A DNA stretch of 64,000 nt from Neonectria sp. B-13 (taxonomy: Eukaryota; Ascomycota; Sordariomycetes; Hypocreales; Nectriaceae): the NCBI GenBank assembly GCA_002682825.1, contig NOKP01000021.1:186001-250000 (forward strand). The letters are read 5' to 3'. The notes beneath the pieces are model-generated. The model was not told where the DNA came from, did not search any database, and saw only the letters and a program-made list of their open reading frames with translations. The number at the start of each line of letters is the position of its first letter. Within the stretch, counting starts at the first letter, position 1. The translations under genes were made by a program, and so were the position numbers. Of this stretch, positions 46,526 through 56,302 are shown in pieces.

Positions 46526-47054
46526 ACAGTATCGGACCATAAATAATAGTCAAGTTCTTTTTCACCACTAATCAGAGCCTCATGATTGAGGGAGGCGGTG
46601 GATAAATGACAACCTGCAACCAGTGAGGAATATAAGATACTTTATACTAGTCTATGCCTCGTTATCTGTGATATACAAGTAAATTGACGAGCCATCCCAA
46701 TCCTGGAAGCAGCGTAGGGGTAAAATCAGCAGCTAAAATTTCTCTGAGAAAGAGTCCAGTTCAACTCACCTTGTATCTCGGATCATTAGCTGCTTTTACG
46801 TATGTGGTACTTATAAGCCGCCTCTCCCATTTTTAGTTCAGCGTATTATTTCAAGTTACACATTCTCCCAAAAAACTAGAAGCACTTACTACATCTAAGC
46901 TTCTTAGGGCATGTATAGATGCACTCCTACCTGAGGCTGTCGACCAAGCCACCTTAGGCTTTCTCTAAAGTGCGACAAGTCCCTGATCGATATTCTGCTC
47001 CTCGTCCTCGCGTCGCTCTTTCACTATCCTGAATACTGCCAACCAAAAAACATA
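46526..47054. other. AT-rich intergenic, 529 bp
   Basis: No gene seen. It marks the start of the decayed region to the right. Confidence 0.5.
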
Positions 47055-49218
47055 ATGTGCTATCAGCTTGTCGAGTTTTACAGCGCATGCAAATGCTGCT
47101 ACTACCAACACGCTGTTGATAGGTGCGGCCTATCGAAGATAGGGCATTGTGTTCAGGAACGTCAGATTCTTGTGGGATACGCTTGCTCCGCCCACTCCTT
47201 GGAGCCGATTGTGCATCGCCAGCTAAAACGGAAGACCACTCCAAAACGGAAGACCACTCAAAATCCACCGAAAGAGAAAAAAACGAGTAAGCTAGCAGAC
47301 CACTGGAAAAACTCCTCAAAGGATGTTCCTCCGCTGAAAAATCACTTGCATGTCGAAACCGGTGTTGGAGGTGTTGTCACTGGCACCAAAGGGTCTGGAG
47401 AGAGCTCGACACCCCCTCCCACTAAGAGAGACGGTGGGAGGCAACCCGTTGCACAACCAAGCATAGGACTTCTCCATCTACCCGATTCAAGCGTCGGGAA
47501 TGACGATGATACGGACTCGGATAGTCTTTGCTTTTCCGACAGCGAAACCGTCGTCTCCGCAGCATCATCAACGACAACGGTTAACACGGATGTGGTGGAA
47601 GCCACTTTCCACCGGCCCTTCCAGTTTCGGGATTTGCGCTTTCTCTGGCCTCAGCTCATCCGTCTCTCAAAGTCACGGGAAGGATCACGGCGGACAATCG
47701 AGAGGCTTCTTCGACGTTATGCTGGGGACCTAGAATCGCTCGTGGCCAAACAAGGGACGGCTTCTGAGGCGGAGCAAAAGCTGCGGGCGTCTGCTTCTCG
47801 CTTCATGCGCAAATCACGCTTCAATCTCGCACAGAGGATCTGTGAGGCCTACTCTTATGCTAACGAGTCAATCCCTGCCGACAGTGGTGATCGTGATTGG
47901 CAGCTAGATGCTGAGGGTGAGATTTTGCACAAACAGGACGTCGACAGCGACCCCGACCCCGAAGCTGATCTATCGTTCTAGGTTGCCGACGCCTTACTTT
48001 TTGGGACTGATTCGATACTTTATCTCCAGGCCAGCGTGAAAGCATTCGTCAAACTTTCGCGAACATCTATCGCGAACAATATCAGAACGTTTGTTGAAGT
48101 ATGCTTCGACAGAGTCTTCGGAAACATAACGTCCCTCCACCCCAGATTAGTAGCACACGAATTCATTGGACTTGCGTAAGAAGTTTCACAGTCTGGAACG
48201 TACTTCGAGCTGATTAATTGACCAATCTTGTCAGAGTTGCGGGAAGCCGCTTTTCGATGACTTCTTAGAGCTTCGCCCGGGCGCCATCACTGAACTTCAC
48301 AAACAACTCCAAACGTATGGAAGGGATGTCCCAAGCACAGAACGTCCCGAGACTGGAAGCCTGCTAGACGCCTCAAAAGCTTTATGGAATGCCACGGGGG
48401 AATTCCTGAAAAGTACTAGGGTTAGGTTTCAGTCGCGCAAGTCCTCGAAGCTACCTCGACATCTGCAGGACAACGAAGTCGTTGCTATACCCAGAGCATG
48501 TATACCAGCCGCCGTCTCGAAACATAGGGAGCACAACTTCATCATATTGTGTATTCCTTACATGCGCTTAGGGACGAATTTGCACCAGCCTGAAATCTAT
48601 TGAGTCAATTCTGACCACGAGTTCGTGGAACTTTTACGGTACTATTATGCGACGCAGGGTCGCAACTCATGGAAATCGCTGCGGAAGGTCCGATCCATCA
48701 ACTTTGTCCAGGTAATGTAGATATGCCCTTTCAGCATGCCAATCAACTGTACTAATTGATATGACAGTTCGAGACGTACAAGAGCGGACTTGCCGACGTC
48801 CAGCTGTGCCCATCGATTCCGCCAGAAGATCCAGGGCGCAGTGAATACAGCTATGATCCAATGCCGGCTGAGGTCATCCCTCTATCGGACCCAATCACCT
48901 GACTCGCCTTTTTGAACATCCCGACCACGCTGATGTGGTTCTAATTCTCTGGAATCGAATTCCTCGAATGCTGCGTGCACAACTTCAGGCTTGTCCCACG
49001 AGAGGAAGCTCTGTAGGGTGGGCTTGCACTTTAACGAAGGCATGGCATGGTTCATGTTTTTTGTTTACGGGTGCTTGGGCTTTTGCGCATGTTTGCTGAT
49101 AGCAACGGTCTGATCGGCTGTCAAAGGTGGTGTGGAACCGGGATTCACCATTGGCGCATTTTTGTTTGGATTTCTAGTCTTCTGCGGGGGCATTGCCCGC
49201 TCTGCAGTTCACGAATAG
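47055..49218 (+). pseudogene. Large fungal-specific protein, broken by stops and frameshifts
   Basis: The first 308 codons are open. They start MCYQLVEFYSACKCCYYQHAVDRC, a cysteine/histidine-rich head, followed by a low-complexity basic/serine linker and the block FQFRDLRFLWPQLIRLSKSREGSRRTIERLLRRYAGDLE. After a TAG at 47979 the same protein continues VADALLFGTDSILYLQASVKAF, later ACGKPLFDDFLELRPGAI. It then meets an in-frame TGA near 48600 (before VNSDHEFVELLRYYYATQ), reaches SINFVQFETYKSGLADVQLCPSIPPEDPG, and shifts frame near 48890 into PNHLTRLFEHPDHAD. A further shift near 49016 opens the membrane tail NEGMAWFMFFVYGCLGF, with a TGA before SAVKGGVEPGFTIG, ending SAVHE. I recall this arrangement as a recurrent fungal family of unknown function. 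At least two stops inside the conserved body and two shifts mean it is dead. Confidence 0.75.
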
Positions 49219-50242
49219 AGCCCGGACCAGATCAATAAAGATGATCCCGTTAACCTTAGCCGGCAGGGGCTTCATTGGAAAACATAGATCTCCTTGTAGT
49301 AGATATCTTATTATCTATTGGGCTACCTAGACCAGGGTGGAGAAGAATTACCCATAAACACAGGCCCAACTCGGTGTCTTTATAAACTTCCCAGACCCAT
49401 CCACAGGAAAACTGACAGGTTTAACCGCTTCTCCACTGGTAGACGCGTGGGCTATGAACATATGAGAGCAGGTGTCTCTGTCAGACTTTTGATCGGGCGT
49501 ACACTCCCATAGTAAGATCACTATTGGCCTTTTGCTCTACACTACTGGCCGTTGAATCAATCATCAGACGTTCCTGGATGCATCCACAATTCTAGATGCA
49601 CCCAGCGTGAGGAAAATTGCATCACTGCCAAGGCTGACATCCTCTCCATGGGTAGGGTAGTTGGTGATGCGGCTACTTGGGTAGTCTATGGTAAACAATG
49701 CCACAAGGAGTACAGATAAAAACGGATCATTGGAACGGAAACGTAGAGGTCTTTCACGGACAACAGTCATGCAAGTCACGGCACCGATAATACAGATACA
49801 GAACATGAGAGAAGATAGGCAATGAGTAGGATATTCACGTAAACCTAATAGGCCGCAACGCGTGGGATTTCTAACTAGACAGACGTATTCCTGCAGGTAA
49901 ATGCAGCGATTCGGCGACATAGATGTCATCAAGACAAAGACCAATGGCTTTCATGAGTAGGGGGGTATTTTATTATAGACGCATAGAAAATACTGGTATA
50001 CATAATGATATCATACCACTGTTGTTATATCATCCTCTACGACAAACTCAAGATGGCTAAAATTCATCCCCGGTCTTAAAGCAGAGCTCCTACTGCACTA
50101 AATCGAGCTGCCATGGAGCGACACTTTAAGTCAAAGATGTTGAAGGAACATTGGTGCATTTATTTCTATAAGTAGAGCATATTTAGGCGGTAAAGCACCT
50201 GAAGTTGTTAGCATATGTCCCATAGGACAGTCCGTCGGCCTC
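49219..50242. other. Intergenic, about 1 kb
   Basis: AT-rich with short frames only (49318-49512 plus, 49564-49944 minus). No transposon protein or repeat recognised. Confidence 0.45.
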
Positions 50243-51850
50243 TCAGGGTATGCCAACCTTCTCGATATATCGCACGCCAACCCGAATGCCGTCCTCGTCT
50301 TCGAATTGCCGCTGGTCCCCGAAGTCGGTATTATCTGGATCTAGACACGTCAGGCACGTCTCGACGACTTCGGCGTATTTGGTGCCCATGCATTGGCGCA
50401 GTTCCGAACGAGCCAGTGACAGTAAATGCGCCTTGCCCGTTGTCGAGAGATAGTATGCTGCTTGTTTCGTCGTCGGATCTGGTGGCAGGCCGAGCAGAGG
50501 TTCAGGCATCATGCTTCCGTCTGTTGGATCGTATCGGAAGAAACTTTGCCAAAGACCGACTTCAAGTAAGCACACACCTAAGCTGTATATGTCATGCTGC
50601 ATCAAGTAGTCGTCCTGGGGATTCGGCCCCTGGCGTAGAGGATGGCGGTACAGATTCCTCTCGGGCACGTCATCGCCTCGTCTTTGAGTGTTGCCTTCCT
50701 CGCGCCGGAAGTTCTCGAATCCAACAAGGAACATGGAACGTGTTGGCGTTTCGAGGGCGCCAAAGCTGAGGATCGACTCAGGGCGGATGTTCTTGTGGAC
50801 GAACCCAAACGTGTGGACATAGCTGATGGACTTTGCCAACTCCTGGGCCATCTCAAACCGTTGCGAGAGAGACCTGGGTGTGGGTGCGTTGAGGAGAAGG
50901 TCGCGGAGGCTTCGTGGGCTTGACAAACCTAACGGTATTCTAAGGACCATTGTGAAAGCCGCTCTCTTATCGGCATCGTTGTTTACCAACTCTGTGACGA
51001 ACCCCTTGCAGTTGAGTAGACCAAAGGTGTGAGGTTCGTCATGTTGAAGTTTCCTTGCGAGGTCCCGTACGTCCTTTTTTGTGATGTGATACTTTACCAG
51101 GGATGGGCAGTCGATACGGCTGAGGATGTACGCAGCCCTGGTTGAGCGAGCGACCTCTGCGATCTTTGCGTCGCAGAATGGGATACCCGAGATGCTCATC
51201 TTGTTCAGCGCTTCCAAAGGCAAGGATATCCCTGAGGTGTTATTCACGCTCTGGCTGACCTCTTGTAAGCCGGAGCGAATGGCCAGAGTGGACGGGATAG
51301 AGGATGCGGTTCCAGAATCACTACTCAAAAGCTCGGAGTCCAACTGTCGATCGGCTATCCTCAACAGGAGAAACCAAGACGGATCCGATACTCTTTGCCA
51401 AGTCTCAAGCGCATCAATTGCCTCGTCTAGGCTCTCCTTTTGCGTACTTCCACCTCTTTGGAACACTTTCAGCGTCGGAAACAGGACCATTTGAGACATT
51501 CCGCGGCTTCACAAGGCGTTTCAGCAGATCTGTGACGATTTCCAGCTTTCCGAGGAACATACGCAGTGTCTGCTCGACCAGCTCCCGGTGGCTTTCGTCC
51601 ATCATGGGCTCGACGCGCTTGAGGAACTCCAGTTGTGTCTTGTGTCTGAGCCAGAAGTTCTCGAGGCGCAGAAGACGTTCTCTGATTTCTGACTCGGCGC
51701 TCTTGAGCGACGAGCATATTTTTTGTAGTTCCTTGCCATATCTGAGCTGGTTAGAAGGATGTTTTTCCGAGACGTTGAGGACTGGAATTAAACATGCTTG
51801 AAACACAGATCCACGGTCCCGACAATTGCCAGGCCAAGCTCAACTGACAT
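50243..51850 (-). pseudogene. HeLo-like/pseudokinase gene with one frameshift
   Basis: Exon 1 starts at ATG 51850 (MSVELGLAIVGTVDLCFKH), a HeLo/prion-inhibition-type amphipathic head. An intron to about 51751 leads into LRYGKELQKICSSLKSAESEIRERLLRLENFW and RKWKYA-like VPKRWKYAK. There the frame must shift by one base near 51434-51440 to reach ESLDEAIDALETWQRVSDPSWFLLL. The second frame is open for about 400 codons. It carries a kinase-like domain with PRSLRDLL, AKSISYVHTFGFVHKNIRPESIL (H-K-N in place of H-R-D), LVGFENFR in place of D-F-G, HDIYSLGVCLLEVGLW, and an end domain with YAEVVETCLTCLDPDN. Missing catalytic residues are normal for this family, which belongs to fungal cell-death/incompatibility-type architectures. 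With only one lesion, this could be recent inactivation or a sequence error. Confidence 0.72.
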
Positions 51851-52535
51851 CTTGGGCGGTAAAACCCAGGGTGGCCGTCAGTAAAAGTCGTCTGAGTAGG
51901 AGGCACAACGTCCGGAGGCGATGATATCGATCCCTCACTCGTTGCTCATACGACGGGTTTGTGGGGAAGGTCGCGCAGCGGTAATTCAATAAGTGCGTTC
52001 GCGTCTTAACAGCCTGTTGGGCCTTGTTCTGCTTTGACAGCGTTTGAACTAACGAAAGACGCCACGATAAAGGCGGTGCCGTGTTGCAATGCAAGCATAG
52101 CCTCATTGAATCGAGGGCCTTTTGCACTGCCCAATTCCTTGGTGGGGGCTGAGTATATGAGGCGACCATGAGAACTGCAGGCTGACAACAAGGCGAACGT
52201 TGATTTACTAGGGTTTAGAGGGGAAACGAGGTGTAAAGAGACATTTCAATTGATCTAACGAGGCTTCCCCGCATTCCCTTGCCATCCCCATAGTAGATAA
52301 ACGCATACCGGGGAGCACATTAGAATGCCTGACGGTATCAGTCTCGTCGAGCGGGGCATTCTTTCAGCCTCCATCCGCCTCACGTACGCGCCGGCAACTT
52401 TTGTCTGTTCGAGCAATAGTCGGATCTAGCTCCTGAGTCCCAACGCCATCGAAACACACCCAAGTCATTCTGCAAACCATCGTCATCTCATGGGACGCGC
52501 CAGTTTTTATGATGCCTCTTCGCTACCGATGAGAA
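51851..52535. other. Divergent promoter between two kinase-like genes
   Basis: 685 bp between the HeLo-pseudokinase (minus) and the kinase (plus). No independent gene is supported; 51840-52169 minus has no similarity. Confidence 0.5.
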
Positions 52536-53600
52536 ATGACGAATCACGGAGACCTACCAGAACTCGTTCGCGATTCCAAGCTGCCGGCTATTCTCCAACA
52601 TGACCTAACGATACATACGAGGCTACCGGGCCGCCGAACAGCTCCAAGACAAGCAATATGGCGCCAAGAAAGGATTTTGGGTCATGGCGGATATGGCGTT
52701 GTTTCGCTGCAGCGCAGATGTAGCAAGGGTTCTTCGGCGCCCGAGTTCCGTGCTGTGAAGCAGATCCAGGTCGCTGTACATCGTCATGGAGTATTGCGAA
52801 TGCGGGGACTTGAGGGCGTATCTTGCGAACAAGAAAACTCTACCTGAAGACCAAGCACAGGACATCGCAGTACAAGTTCTAGGAGGGCTGTCTTTGATGC
52901 ATGAAGTCGGCTTTGCCCACAGAGATATAAAGCCAGCTGTAAGGCTTGGGTCATTCCGTCTCCGTCATTGTTATCTAACGTCTACTACAGAACATACTCA
53001 TTAAGAGCCAACCTCCGGATGGCTGGTGGGTCAAAGTCTGTGATCTTGGACTCAGTAAACGGACGGGGGGTGCGGCCGCTTCAATAACGGTACGCGGAAC
53101 TCCGGGCTTCATGCCCCCCCGAGACAATTGGGCTCGACGGTAACCCAAGGGCGGCAAATCCCCTGTTGGCGGATATGTGGTGCTTTGGTGAAACGGTGTA
53201 CCAGATGCTTATTGGCTCTCCAGCGTTCGGCAGCTACACTGATCTTGCTGATTACCACAAGGGCAGCACAGATTTCCCTGGTGAAGCCATGAAGAAAGCA
53301 AAGGCGACAGAGAGCGCGGTTGATTTTATTCAATCGCTCATGAAAGCCAATCCCGGTGAAAGGCTCACGGCAGGGCAAGCACTTGAACATCCATGGATGA
53401 TGTGGGCTATCGAACAGGCCATGGCTCTACCAGACCTAGGTCTGTTATCAATTCATCACGACTCGGAGGCGTCACTTCAATATGTCCCACCAATGGATGA
53501 GTTGACTCAGCCATCGGGGGCATGGACCGTCACTGCAGAGCATCCAGGTCCCTCAACAAACTCCGGTTTACGAAAGCGAAGTGTGCATTTCAACGAGAGC

Positions 53601-53654
53601 ACGAAGCCAGAGAGCATGAAGCCAGAGATCATGAAGCCAGAGATCATGAAGCCA
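53601..53654 (+). repeat. 15-bp tandem repeat (about 3.6 copies) in kinase tail
   Basis: ATGAAGCCAGAGATC-type units start at 53601 (variant ACGAAGCCAGAGAGC), 53616 and 53631, with a partial copy at 53646. They encode M-K-P-E-I repeats in the linker after the kinase domain. Confidence 0.85.
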
Positions 53655-54186
53655 CCAAGTCTCACGCAGCAGCTAAAGCAAAGTGTCCAACCTCAATACA
53701 CACCATACGTATCCCAATCACTTCGGGACATGGAAAACGCGCGTTGGCTCGCGAAAGCACCCCTATCGCTCAGGGACATAGAGATGCACCGACAGCAGAG
53801 TATGGAAGTTAGGGAGAGACGCCACGTACCGCTGGGGATGGAATGGACATTTGATAAGCCTTTGCTCCAGGATATCACCATCGAGTTCGAGGCTGGGTCT
53901 GACGGTTCTCTAAATGGTAAGACCCGCATTCCCCGCAGGATTGTATCCAAGAGAGCTCTTATCGAACTGGAACTCGCTTTCACAGAGGAGGTATGTATCA
54001 TCGTTGTGTTGTTTTTTGATATAGTCTAACCATCTACAGGGTGGTACAATCATCGTGCAGAAGGCTCTTGGACAGCATCAAATTGATCATCTCCTCGAAC
54101 GGAGCGAGGAATTCAGAAAACGTAACCCGGCCGAGCCACCCTTTCACCCCTCACGACATCAAGCAGCTATAATACGGACGTCTGGC

Positions 54187-54840
54187 AGAACCAAAGTGCC
54201 TACAGCTGATCTGGAAAGTCGTCATGGCCAATCCGCTTCTGTAGACCAGAGGCCTATTAGAACTAAGGCGCCTGCAGCTGCCCAGGAGACTCATCGTGGC
54301 TGTCTCCCTTCCCCTCTCAACCCAAAAGCTATATTATGGACACCTAGTAGAACCAAAGCGCCTACAGCTGGTCTAGGAACTCGCTGTGATAGCCTCCACC
54401 CTTCATCCATTGTCTCAGAAGCTAGAGGACAGACACCTAGCAGAACCAAAGTGCCTACAGCTGATCTAGAAAGTCATTATAGCCGATCCGCTTCTATAGA
54501 CCAGAGGCCTATTAGAACTAAGGCACCTACAGCTGCCCAGGAGACTCATCGTGGCTGTCTCCCTTCCCCTCTCAACCCAAAAGCTATATTATGGACACCT
54601 AGCAGAACCGAAGCGCCCACAGCTGGTCTGGGAACTTGCCGTAACAGCCTCCACCCTTCATCCGTTGTCTCAGAAGCTAGAGGACAGACGCCTAGTAGAA
54701 ATGAAGCGCCTACAGCTGATCAGGAAACTCGTCCTGGCCATCAACTATATTTCCCCCATTACTCAGAAGCTACGTTATGGTTACCCAGTAGAACCGAAGC
54801 GCCTCCCGCGGAGGTGGAGAATCACCGTGGCCGCCGTTCC
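54187..54840 (+). repeat. Higher-order coding repeat: R-T-K-x-P-T-A units in a 255-bp three-unit block
   Basis: Eight units begin with R-(T/N)-(K/E)-x-P-(T/A/P)-A. The first six form two copies of a three-unit block. Block 1 is 54187-54441 and block 2 is 54442-54696, each 85 codons (units of 24, 30 and 31 residues), nearly identical between blocks. Two further diverged units start at 54697 and 54790. The frame is preserved across the whole array, so it expanded while under coding constraint or recently. Confidence 0.85.
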
Positions 54841-54933
54841 CGCCCTGCTGCTCCTCAACCTCTTTTCATACCCGCAAACGAAGCGTGGCAAAGCGATGAT
54901 CGTTCTTGGGACACAAGCGGCTCAAGGCCCTAG

Positions 54934-55574
54934 AATAACGACTTAAGGATGCGCGAGGATCTAGGAGGATACGACAACATCAGGCGCATGACAGTTGGTC
55001 AGCGCGAGGAGGCCATTGGAGCGTCTAGACGGAGGGAGGGCTTGCGAGACTTGCGAGGACCTCCATGAGGAAAAGAAGACAAAGGCGGACAGACCACCAG
55101 TCAATTTTAATAACTGAGCTCAGGAAAATCCAGGCGGGCTGCCTCACGCTACATGTATTTTTCCACACTTTGGTAGACTTCTCAAAAGCCAATCCAAATC
55201 CAAATCCAGACTACAATGAAACTCGTACAGGAGTTGTATGTCGTAGTCAGAAATTACAAACGGGTAGAGTGATATCAACTTCTCATGGTGCGTGATTAAT
55301 GTTGACCAAGGTACTAATTAAGTTGCTTCTGAAAGGATACCTTATTAGTTAGTTATTGACTAAAGCTCATAGGATATGCAACTTCGGTCACGTGTGTGAA
55401 CAGATGCAATGCATGCAGGGGTTGGCAACTGTGGAGAATAGGCAAATGGGTCAACTTTTATCCCGGTGACGCCAATGCGACGCCGTTGTGTCGGGAACTT
55501 TGCCGGGGTTCACGAGCTTGCGGTGGAACGCGTCCTTATCAACACCTCAATTGCCCTCTCCATTGCATCACACG
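54934..55574. other. Intergenic with kinase tail remnant
   Basis: The first 130 bp continue the frame of the preceding gene after its TAG. The rest shows no gene; the frames 55065-55295 and 55396-55587 have no features. Confidence 0.5.
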
Positions 55575-56302
55575 ATGGGTATCCTAAGCAAGACCGTCTT
55601 CACAGCTTTGCTGGGCACGTCCAGTGCGGCCGCATATCTTGCCGCCAAGAACCCCGTCATCTCTCCTCTTCCGGCCGATGACCCCATCTGGAAGTCTAGT
55701 GTCTTCAAGCGACACAATCCCAACCGCAACCCCGCCACTCAAGACGTGTGCATTAAGCGCATTCCCCTGGACAAGGTCCGCCCCGAGCTTCTCAAGAACA
55801 AGGGCGACCTGACTGTCGAGTTCTGTCGTGGCTTGTGGAGCGGTTTGGGTGAGTTCCACCCATCAATTGCCCCCGAATGCCCTCACTGATTGCCTGCGCA
55901 GGTTTCGCCGCGCAACAGCGGTACCTGGAGTATAAGTGGAAAGGCCCCGAGACTGAAGATCAGCTATGGTCCACTGAACAGCTCTCTGAGAGCACCTACG
56001 ACAAGGGGACCAAATTCACGGATCACTTTGAGATCGTCGAGAAGACACCCAACGCCATCACTGTGCGCTGCGGAGACTCGCCGCGCAACAAGGGTCTGCG
56101 AGGGTCTGACGGACTCTTCATCATCAGCACCAGCATCGACGAGGCCCATGGCGAGGTGGAGCTGAGGCTCAAGAGCTGTCTGTTCCACAGCGAGGGCAGT
56201 GTGTCCGGCAACAAGGGACCGATGCCGCCGTGGATGGAGGAGCTGCACCAGTGGTATGCGCGAATTTGGTCCGAGACTGCAGCTCGCAGGTTACTCAAGT
56301 AA
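55575..56302 (+). CDS. Conserved fungal protein of unknown function
   Basis: Two exons (55575-55848, 55902-56302), about 224 residues. The start MGILSKTVFTALLGTSSAAAYLAAKNPVISP has a hydrophobic segment that could be a membrane anchor or signal-anchor. Then come KRHNPNRNPATQDVCIKRIPLDKVRPELL, LTVEFCRGLWSGLGFAAQQRYLEYKWKGPETEDQLW, TDHFEIVEKTPNAITVRCGDSPRN, and a C-terminal helix WMEELHQWYARIWSETAARRLLK. I recognise it as a widespread Pezizomycotina family without an assigned role. Codon use is regular and the gene looks intact, unlike its left neighbours. The helix after the anchor and W-K-G-P pattern suggest a membrane-associated lipid or small-molecule role, but this is a guess. Confidence 0.82.

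Larger units (their letters stand above)
52536..54933 (+). pseudogene. Serine/threonine kinase with deleted N-lobe segment, frameshift and repeat tail
   Basis: The frame starts MTNHGDLPELVRDS and has a glycine loop (RILGHGGYGVVSL) and AVKQIQ with the catalytic lysine. The reading frame then changes near 52770 and resumes at SLYIVMEYCECGDLRAYL. The roughly 30-40 residues that normally carry the C-helix glutamate are missing. The rest of the core is good: GFAHRDIKPANILIK across an intron at 52941-52990, VKVCDLGLSK, GTPGFM. A run of seven C at about 53113-53119 then shifts frame, after which PPETIGLDGNP, LLADMWCFGETVYQML and ALEHPWM follow. The tail has a 15-bp triplicated unit, an intron near 53992-54039, GGTIIVQKALGQHQIDHLLE and a higher-order repeat. 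After TAG 54931-54933 the frame stays open for about 45 more codons (MREDLGGYDNIRRMT). Family: CAMK/Chk2-like fungal kinases, approximate. Confidence 0.72.

Noticed and set aside
49219..50242. Possible transposon remnant between pseudogene and HeLo gene
   Set aside because: The stretch is AT-rich and decayed, but I could find no terminal repeats or enzyme motifs.
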